Assembly (NCBI GenBank): GCA_964506435.1
Contig: CAZDLK010000016.1
Location: 1 to 29,982 of the forward strand
DNA: 29,982 nucleotides
Source of the DNA: JAOZHU01 sp964506435
GTDB lineage: Archaea > Thermoproteota > Bathyarchaeia > Bathyarchaeales > Bathycorpusculaceae
Reading direction: 5' to 3'
In this document: in pieces, positions 25,082 to 29,982 of the stretch
Layout: each line of letters starts with the position of its first letter
Position numbering within the stretch: the first letter of the stretch is position 1
The notes under the pieces: model-generated
Seen by the model: only the letters and a program-made list of their open reading frames with translations
Databases searched by the model: none
Told to the model about the DNA's origin: nothing
Made by a program: the position numbers and the translations under genes

Positions 25082-25975
25082 ATGAACAAAAAAGTAACAA
25101 TCGGCTTGTGCATTAAGAATGCCGCGAAAGTTGTGAAAACAGCTTTCGATAGCATTTCTATCCAAGATTATCCGCATGAATTCATGAAACTAGTCATAGT
25201 TGATAATGGTAGTAGTGATAACACTTTATCATTAGCCATGGCGTTTGCTCAAGAAACAGATATTGAAACTTTTGTTACCTCCAGCAAAGGCAAGGGGCTC
25301 TCAGCCACTAGACAAATTGTAGTGGATAATGCCGAAGGCGATTATATCGTTTGGGTGGATGATGACCTTGTGCTTTCTAAAGATTTTATAAGAAATCATG
25401 TGACGTTTATGGAAAAACACTCAAATGTAGGTGCTGCCAGAGGTTTCGGTATTCAACGCGAATTTCCAGCAACGATGATTACTATTGCTGACTATGTTAC
25501 GTTGCTCGCGCGCTCAGATAACCCAAAATCGATTGGCACTGGAGGCGCTATTTTTCGCATTGAAGCTTTAAAAAGTGTCGGTGGATTTGATGTTCAAATC
25601 AGAGGTGCGGGAGAAGACCAAGATGTTTCAATTAGATTAACGCGGTCCGGATGGACATTGGCGACTACTAATTCAGCAAAGCTCTACTCAAAATATCCGC
25701 CGGCGACACTGAAGGATTTATGGAAAAAACATTTTTGGTACGGTTATGCGAATCATTTTCTTTTTCACAAATATGCAAACCGAATGCTGCTCATTCAATA
25801 TTTTCCGCCTTACACTTTCTTGGGCAGCCTCAAGCTATCCTATTTTATCTATCGTGTTACTAAAACGAAAAAAGTATTTTTCTTCGCGATTACCCGTTCC
25901 TTTTATATGCTGGCTGATTATAGCGGTTTTGTTCGTGCCCATTTAGATGGGTATGGTCATTCACATGGTAATTAA
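25082..25975 (+). CDS. GT2 glycosyltransferase
   Basis: A 297-residue GT-A enzyme. VTIGLCIKNAAK opens the fold, VDNGSSDNTL is the nucleotide loop, WVDDDLVLSKDF holds the DxD metal site, and GAGEDQDVSIRL is the ED acceptor/base motif. After the catalytic domain there are two weakly hydrophobic C-terminal segments (about 235-280) that may contact the membrane. ATG 25082 is preferred over GTG 25073 since family members start with the KVTIG strand. Located after the methyltransferase; probably adds a sugar to the surface glycan. Confidence 0.9.
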   Translation: MNKKVTIGLCIKNAAKVVKTAFDSISIQDYPHEFMKLVIVDNGSSDNTLSLAMAFAQETDIETFVTSSKGKGLSATRQIVVDNAEGDYIVWVDDDLVLSKDFIRNHVTFMEKHSNVGAARGFGIQREFPATMITIADYVTLLARSDNPKSIGTGGAIFRIEALKSVGGFDVQIRGAGEDQDVSIRLTRSGWTLATTNSAKLYSKYPPATLKDLWKKHFWYGYANHFLFHKYANRMLLIQYFPPYTFLGSLKLSYFIYRVTKTKKVFFFAITRSFYMLADYSGFVRAHLDGYGHSHGN

Positions 25976-26573
25976 TTTAACGATTCGGTCCTGTTTATTA
26001 AACTAGCGGTTTTTTCACCTGTGTTCTTTTTTTATCTAATAATGCTTGCACGTATTGAACAGTGCGTTGCAAAAAGTTTTTCCTTGTCTTTGAAGAATTC
26101 TTTGCTATTCTCTCTTTTTATCTTGCGAGAATGATGCTGGATTTAGCTTTTCTCGGTCTGTTCGCCATTACGTTGCTATTTAGTTACGGCACACGGTGAT
26201 CCCGTAGAGCAGCGCATTATTGCGTTTTATCTGAGATATATGGCGAAAAGCGGCGAACTTTTGCTCAGTCTTAAGACTCGCCAGCGAAGCTTCTATTCTT
26301 CGACTTCCAAATGCCTTTTTTCTATCTGTGAGAAATGTGTCTTGATGGGAACTTGGCAGTGGTAACAGTCCATTCTCAAAGGGCTTGTCTACATTGCTTT
26401 GGTAGTCTTTTATGGACGTTAATTTGCTTTTAGTTGTCGAGACCTTAACGTATTGGGGGCACCTTCTCTGCTATGCTTTCTGGTCTCCCTGTGTCTTCCT
26501 CATTTAGTCCGTTAGATTTGGTGGAATGAATAAGACTTAAATTCGACTTTGAAAAGAAGCGTTATATTGAAGC
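25976..26573. other. 598-base gene-poor stretch with coding relics
   Basis: No convincing intact gene. On the plus strand 26072-26199 reads without a stop as a hydrophobic peptide (FFAILSFYLARMMLDLAFLG then FAITLLFSYG), and the next frame continues as GDPVEQRIIAFYLRYMAKSG to about 26365. Together these look like the end of a decayed membrane-protein gene with one frameshift. The rest is AT-rich without clear signals until the promoter-like segment at 26525. Confidence 0.4.
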
Positions 26574-26625
26574 ATGTGGGGGTTATCAGCAACAATGCCT
26601 ACTCACGATGTGATAATTGATAATG
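26525..26625 (+). repeat. Duplicated promoter/5'-end segment, copy A (functional gene)
   Basis: This segment, which contains CTTAAATT as TATA-like element, GAAAAGAAGCG and AACAATGCCTACTCACGATG with the start codon of the methyltransferase below, has a diverged copy at 29505-29610 and a weaker partial copy at 27803-27880. By-eye identity of copies A and C is about 70 percent over 95 bases. Confidence 0.6.
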
Positions 26626-27212
26626 ACGTATTAGCTTTTATACCTAAATGTTTTGGCGGCTTACTATTAGATGTTGGGTGTGGATGGGGCTGGTTTGGAT
26701 TTAGACTAAGAATCGATCGTGAGGTACGTGGCTTGCTTATAGGTTTGGATGTTTTTGCTCCTACTTTACGAAGATTAAAGAAGTTAAATATCTATGATGG
26801 ACTAGTACGTGCGGATATTCGATTTATTCCTTTCAAAGATGCTATTGTTGACGTAGTTTTTGCAACTGAGGTGATAGAACATCTGCCTAAAGAAGAGGGC
26901 TATGTCTTTTTGGATGAATTAGATCGTGTATCCCGCGGTATGATCATAGTTACAACGCCAAGAGGATTCTTTCCGCAAGGAGCATATGACGGCAATATTT
27001 TTGAAACACATCGCTCAGGCTGGTTTGAAAAAGATTTCGTTGAAAAGGGTTACGACGTTATGCTTGCTGGCAGATCCAAGATTCTTTTAAAACCTATTAA
27101 AACTGTTACCTATTACGTCAATGCCCTAGCCGAGCTTCTTCCTATAGTCGTCAAAAAATTTCTTCCAAAAGAATACATAATCGCCCTGAAAAAACGTGCC
27201 CGTCGTTTTTGA
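26595..27212 (+). CDS. Class I SAM-dependent methyltransferase
   Basis: A 205-residue enzyme. LLLDVGCGWGWFGF (about 22-35) is SAM motif I, LIGLDVF gives the acidic motif II residue, and VVFATEVIEHLPKEEG is motif IV. TTPRGFFPQGAYDGN and THRSGW form the substrate-side loop found in methyltransferases of archaeal glycan islands. ATG 26574 would add seven residues, but the diverged duplicate at 29505 conserves only the second ATG (26595) with MPxHDVI, so that start is preferred. The tail KKRARRF is basic. Acceptor unknown. Confidence 0.85.
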   Translation: MPTHDVIIDNDVLAFIPKCFGGLLLDVGCGWGWFGFRLRIDREVRGLLIGLDVFAPTLRRLKKLNIYDGLVRADIRFIPFKDAIVDVVFATEVIEHLPKEEGYVFLDELDRVSRGMIIVTTPRGFFPQGAYDGNIFETHRSGWFEKDFVEKGYDVMLAGRSKILLKPIKTVTYYVNALAELLPIVVKKFLPKEYIIALKKRARRF

Positions 27213-27770
27213 TGTTTGTGGCGAGAACGTGTTTCCAGTTCTTCTTAAGGTGCAGACTTGAAATATCTATTTTTTGCATCTCTTTGGAGCATGTCGCTTT
27301 GATCAAAAATGGCGTTTTAACTATTTGACTAATCTTATAGTTTGCAAACAGTTCTTTAAGTAATTCAGTTTTGTTTTGCCCCGCCTCTGTTTTCCACCCA
27401 AGAACAATATGCTTCACTCCTTTGCAAATGGTTCGCTGTGCTCCTTCAAGGACTAATGGCTCTGTTTCTTCCACATCACTTCAGTATTTTCACATTATTA
27501 ATGCCCCTATGTTAGCGAAGATATGGTTTTGTATTGTTAATCCCTGAAATAGTTTGAGGCTTGCCGATGGATGGTATATGAACTGTTTTATTCCTTGTAT
27601 TGTAAAATCAGAACTAAACGTCTACGCTTTCTCCTCATATGCGTATTTCAATGTTGCACCATTTAATGCGCCATTTAAAGGCATTGAAGGGTGTCTTATG
27701 ATTCATCCTCAGTAGTCTCCGAATTACCTTTGGTCTAAGCAAAAAGTACAACGAAAAAACTAACGCCCCT
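27151..27770 (-). pseudogene. Relic of an FkbM-type methyltransferase
   Basis: On the minus strand 27151-27474 is open and begins with EETEPLVLEGAQRTI, close to the DVEGxE-xxVLxGAxxxI hallmark of FkbM methyltransferases; the codons just upstream give SDV, completing it. Same-frame sequence continues back to about 27553 through two TGA codons. A frame at 27665-27765 reads FSLYFLLRPKVIRRLLR, like an FkbM N-terminus. The SAM-binding core is missing or scrambled, and the C-terminal end runs into the 3' end of the plus-strand methyltransferase. A decayed gene is far more likely than a working small protein. Confidence 0.5.
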
Positions 27771-27802
27771 GCCTTCTCTTTCGATTTATGTGAACAGACT
27801 TG

Positions 27803-27880
27803 GTGGCATGTTAGGGCTTAAGAAGACTTAGATCCAACTTGAAAAGAGACGTGGTGCCTGCGTTAGGGGTTTATTGATAT
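27803..27880 (+). repeat. Duplicated promoter/5'-end segment, copy B (partial)
   Basis: AAGACTTAGATCCAAC followed by TTGAAAAGAGACG aligns with AAGACTTAAATTCGAC and TTTGAAAAGAAGCG in copy A; TTGGTGGCATG upstream also matches TTGGTGGAATG. Similarity fades after about 27880 and no methyltransferase coding sequence follows. It lies in the 439-base gap 27475-27913, otherwise covered only by the FkbM relic. Confidence 0.42.
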
Positions 27881-27913
27881 GTTATGTGGTCTATTGGGTC
27901 GTAGCGCTATTTT

Positions 27914-29353
27914 TTATGAAATTTGTGTACCTGTGCCAAGATTGTATACATCTTCAGTGCAACCGGTGAACTGGTTGTTTTTCACAATTGTTCCGCTGGC
28001 GCCGCTGTTTATGTATACGCCATAATAGAAGCCGCCTAGCACTTGGTTATTTTGTATAACTGTGTTGGTTGCGCCACTATAAACCGAAAATGCGCCATTG
28101 GCCATTGTGGCTGGGTTTGCTCCATTTGCAATGGTGCAGCTGGACACTGTGATGCTGTTTCCCATGATTTCTACACAGCTGAGCCATGCTTGTGTATCGG
28201 TGCTGGATATTTGGCAGTTTTTGATTACGCTGTTTGCTCCATAGACTTGGATGCCTCTGGACCCGTAATTTGAAAGACTTATGTCATTAACAACGTTAGA
28301 TGTTCCTGCTCCTTCTATTTGGACGCAATATAGTGAACAGTCAGATACCGAACCTCCAGTAAATGTGTTGCTTGGTGCTGTGCTGGCAAGTCCCACAACA
28401 CAATTAGTTATGGTGTTTCCGCTGATAATGTGTCCGCTTCCTGTTTCGGTGGCTATTCCCCAACGTGCGTTGTTGGAACCTGTGTTGCCATTCATGTCAT
28501 GCACGTAATTTCCTTGGACGATATTTGACGCGCCTTGGGCGCTTATGCCAACATCGCCACAATAGGCTACTTCATTATTTATGGCGTAAAGACCTGATTC
28601 TCTGCCAGCCCAGCCGAGTGTTATTCCGTTCCAGCCGCAGTTCGTGAGTACGCTGTTTATTATTCCATTATTCGTGTTCGCGTAGCCTTCATAGATGAGT
28701 TGGCTGTCAAAACCGAATATCCTGCAGTTGTAGATGATGGCGTGGTCAACATAGCTGTTGCTTGAGCATGCGATTAATATGCCCTTGGCTCCCATGCCTT
28801 CTGTCACTTGTTGGTTTGCTGCATTCCCGTCTATTTCAACGCCGTAGACTATGCAGTTATTGGCGTAGAGTAATAGTAGAACGGGCGCGTTGAGGTTGTT
28901 AGCGGCAACAAGTCTTGCACCCTCAAAATACAGTGTGATGCTGTCGACATTAGACATGGTCCATGTCGTAGTTACTGAATAAGTACCGCTTTCTACTTTG
29001 ATGCTGTCTCCAGTGTTACACCTTCCAACGGCATTACTGAACACGCTACTGGAGCTTGTGCTTTGATAAAGAACTGCGCCAGTTGCTCCGTTTTTCAGTT
29101 GGTAGTTTGAGCCTGACACGCTTATGACGTAAGAATAATCTGTGGGCGTTGATGTAGGTGTTGGTGTAGGTGTAGGTGTTGGTGTGGGCGTTGGCGTGGG
29201 CGTCGGTGTTGGCGTGGGCGTTGGAGTTGGTTGTTGTATAACCCCGCTAGACGATACAGCCACACTTGCTTCTAATGGGTCTGCCGTCGCAAATGCTGGT
29301 AGCAGTCCAAAGCAGACTATTAAAGTGATTAGCACACAAATTTCAATCTTCAT
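27914..29353 (-). CDS. Secreted parallel beta-helix protein with Pro-Thr linker
   Basis: A 479-residue exported protein. A signal peptide (1-24, likely cut after FATA) is followed by a short Ser/Val-rich piece, a Pro-Thr repeat (about 41-71) and then a right-handed parallel beta-helix domain (about 85-479) rich in Asn, Gly, Ser and Cys with repeating short strands such as NNCIVYGVEI, NGIINSVLTNCG, VVQIEG-like and NTVIQNNQVLGG. This is the pectate-lyase/NosD-like fold used by surface carbohydrate-binding or -cleaving proteins. No catalytic triad could be assigned. The Pro-Thr linker is likely a flexible and possibly O-glycosylated spacer. ATG 29353 has AAGG upstream. Only minus-strand intact gene in the island. 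Confidence 0.86.
   Translation of the reverse strand: MKIEICVLITLIVCFGLLPAFATADPLEASVAVSSSGVIQQPTPTPTPTPTPTPTPTPTPTPTPTPTSTPTDYSYVISVSGSNYQLKNGATGAVLYQSTSSSSVFSNAVGRCNTGDSIKVESGTYSVTTTWTMSNVDSITLYFEGARLVAANNLNAPVLLLLYANNCIVYGVEIDGNAANQQVTEGMGAKGILIACSSNSYVDHAIIYNCRIFGFDSQLIYEGYANTNNGIINSVLTNCGWNGITLGWAGRESGLYAINNEVAYCGDVGISAQGASNIVQGNYVHDMNGNTGSNNARWGIATETGSGHIISGNTITNCVVGLASTAPSNTFTGGSVSDCSLYCVQIEGAGTSNVVNDISLSNYGSRGIQVYGANSVIKNCQISSTDTQAWLSCVEIMGNSITVSSCTIANGANPATMANGAFSVYSGATNTVIQNNQVLGGFYYGVYINSGASGTIVKNNQFTGCTEDVYNLGTGTQIS
29143..29231. repeat. Imperfect hexanucleotide repeat encoding (Pro-Thr)n
   Basis: Roughly 14-15 tandem units of GGTGTN/GGCGTN type on the plus strand, encoding alternating Pro and Thr on the minus strand with one Ser interruption. 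Units vary at the third codon positions (GTA, GTG, GTT, GTC), so the array is old enough to have silent changes yet prone to length variation by slippage. It falls inside the linker of the beta-helix protein. Confidence 0.8.
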
Positions 29354-29443
29354 GCTGTAATCCTTACCTTGGATTTGTGCTCCTAGCAGTGGCGTTAGTT
29401 AATGGTTTGTTTTAGCATTTAACCTTTATGAACATTATGTATT

Positions 29444-29467
29444 AATGCTTCATATTTAATAAGCATT
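29444..29467. repeat. Inverted repeat around an AT-rich promoter-like core
   Basis: AATGCTT (29444-29450) and AAGCATT (29461-29467) are perfect 7-base arms around CATATTTAAT. The core holds TATA-like sequence on both strands, so the site may be an operator or promoter serving the minus-strand beta-helix gene (start 91 bases away) or the leader on the plus strand. Confidence 0.4.
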
Positions 29468-29504
29468 GCTCGCGATGCAATCTGCGTGCGGCAAGTCTTC
29501 TAAT

Positions 29505-29610
29505 GAATGCATCTTAACTTTCAATCTTGAAAAGAAGCATTGTATTCAAGCGTTCGGAAGGATTTTTAGTAACAATGCCCGTTCACGATGTAATAACCAA
29601 TTGCAGTGTA
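29505..29610 (+). repeat. Duplicated promoter/5'-end segment, copy C (relic)
   Basis: Contains CTTAACTTTCAATCTTGAAAAGAAGC and AACAATGCCCGTTCACGATG in the same order and spacing as copy A, including MPVHDVI in place of MPTHDVI. After about ten codons similarity to the methyltransferase fades and the frame closes at 29700 after 41 codons, so it is a dead copy of the gene start, not a gene. Confidence 0.55.
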
Positions 29611-29931
29611 TCATCCTTTTTTCAAAATTATCTCTCGCAAGAAGCCTCGCAAATCATGCTTGCTTTGTCTGAAAATACTGATTTAGATAGTTTCTTTTGA
29701 AAAATTATTCTGATACGCAAGGAAACCACAATGGCCTTGCTTCTGTATGCAATTAAGACTCTTTTTCTGCGTAGTTGAGGCATAAACTTAATTTTAATAA
29801 TCCTATTTGCCTTTATTATCACTGTTTTTTCTTTCAGTTCTTCAGAGGGGATACTTATGTGCTTGCTATCCGGAAATTCTTGCCTAAACCTTAAGTATTC
29901 AACTGCAATATATCAGGATTAAGTGAAAGGA

Positions 29932-29982
29932 ATGAAAAATATGAAAAAATCTTTGATTGCGATATTGATGACTACTGTGATA
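29932..29982 (+). CDS. Start of an exported protein, cut by window edge
   Basis: ATG 29932 begins MKNMKKSLIAILMTTVI and runs open to the last base. Two or three Lys followed by a hydrophobic run is a signal peptide start. AAAGG lies just upstream, and CTTAAGTATT near 29890 is a possible TATA box. The mature protein is outside the window, so no family can be named. Confidence 0.6.
   Translation, partial: MKNMKKSLIAILMTTVI

Larger units (their letters stand above)
29354..29931. other. 578-base stretch with no intact gene
   Basis: Holds the minus-strand upstream region of the beta-helix gene, an inverted repeat at 29444-29467, leader copy C (29505-29610) with a short 41-codon open frame (29575-29700) and an AT-rich tail leading to the last gene. 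I see no RNA gene or mobile element. Confidence 0.5.

Noticed and set aside
25976..26573. Insertion sequence or transposase relic
   Set aside because: No terminal inverted repeats, target duplications or DDE/HUH motifs could be found.
29143..29231. CRISPR array
   Set aside because: Units are 6 bases with no spacers; it is a coding microsatellite.
29142..29360. Plus-strand open frame reading alternating Val and Gly
   Set aside because: It is the antisense of the Pro-Thr linker and signal peptide of the beta-helix gene; the opposite strand gives a complete, sensible protein.
29575..29700. 41-codon open frame beginning MPVHDVI as a small gene
   Set aside because: Its start is a diverged copy of a methyltransferase start and the rest has no motif; treated as a duplicated relic.

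Overview
The window reads as archaeal chromosome. Many starts are TTG or GTG, and TATA-like boxes lie 25-35 bases upstream of several of them. The protein content is also archaeal: transcription factor S, V4R, HTH_45-type winged helix, DUF1616 and DUF2206. The mix resembles Bathyarchaeia (Miscellaneous Crenarchaeotic Group), but that placement is inference; there is no rRNA or other marker gene. I saw no tRNA, rRNA, CRISPR array or insertion sequence.

Left part (1-11,840), mostly housekeeping and accessory metabolism: a truncated TFS gene; a DUF488 protein; two small proteins (one with two membrane segments, one with a zinc ribbon); and a V4R-domain protein divergent from an AbrB-type protein resembling the HgcAB-associated family, which is followed by an ArsM-like methyltransferase. 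Next come a NatA/NatB-like ABC exporter; a pyrDK pair (dihydroorotate dehydrogenase plus electron-transfer subunit); a polytopic membrane protein; a small FCTGCG-motif protein; a convergent four-CBS protein with an HPF/RaiA-like tail; a basic protein of unknown function; and an overlapping winged-helix / secreted helical protein / DUF1616-like operon.

Right part (11,900-29,982), a surface-glycan island on the plus strand: a DPM1-like GT2, a badly frameshifted NAD-dependent sugar epimerase, then a PIG-L deacetylase, DegT aminotransferase and WbqC-like protein in a row. Three GT4 glycosyltransferases, a further GT-B-like protein, a large DUF2206 membrane protein, SAM methyltransferases and another GT2 follow. 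Together these look like synthesis, modification and assembly of an amino-sugar-containing surface glycan or N-glycan.

The last 6 kb is a decaying zone. It holds an internally deleted methyltransferase, fragments of further methyltransferases including an FkbM-type relic on the minus strand, and duplicated copies of one promoter/5'-end segment. It also holds a secreted beta-helix protein with a (Pro-Thr)n linker, and the first codons of another exported protein at the right edge. The most interesting points are the AbrB/ArsM/V4R metal(loid) locus without hgcAB, the CBS-HPF fusion, the deacetylase-aminotransferase-WbqC trio, the indel-riddled epimerase and the duplicated leader with its relics.
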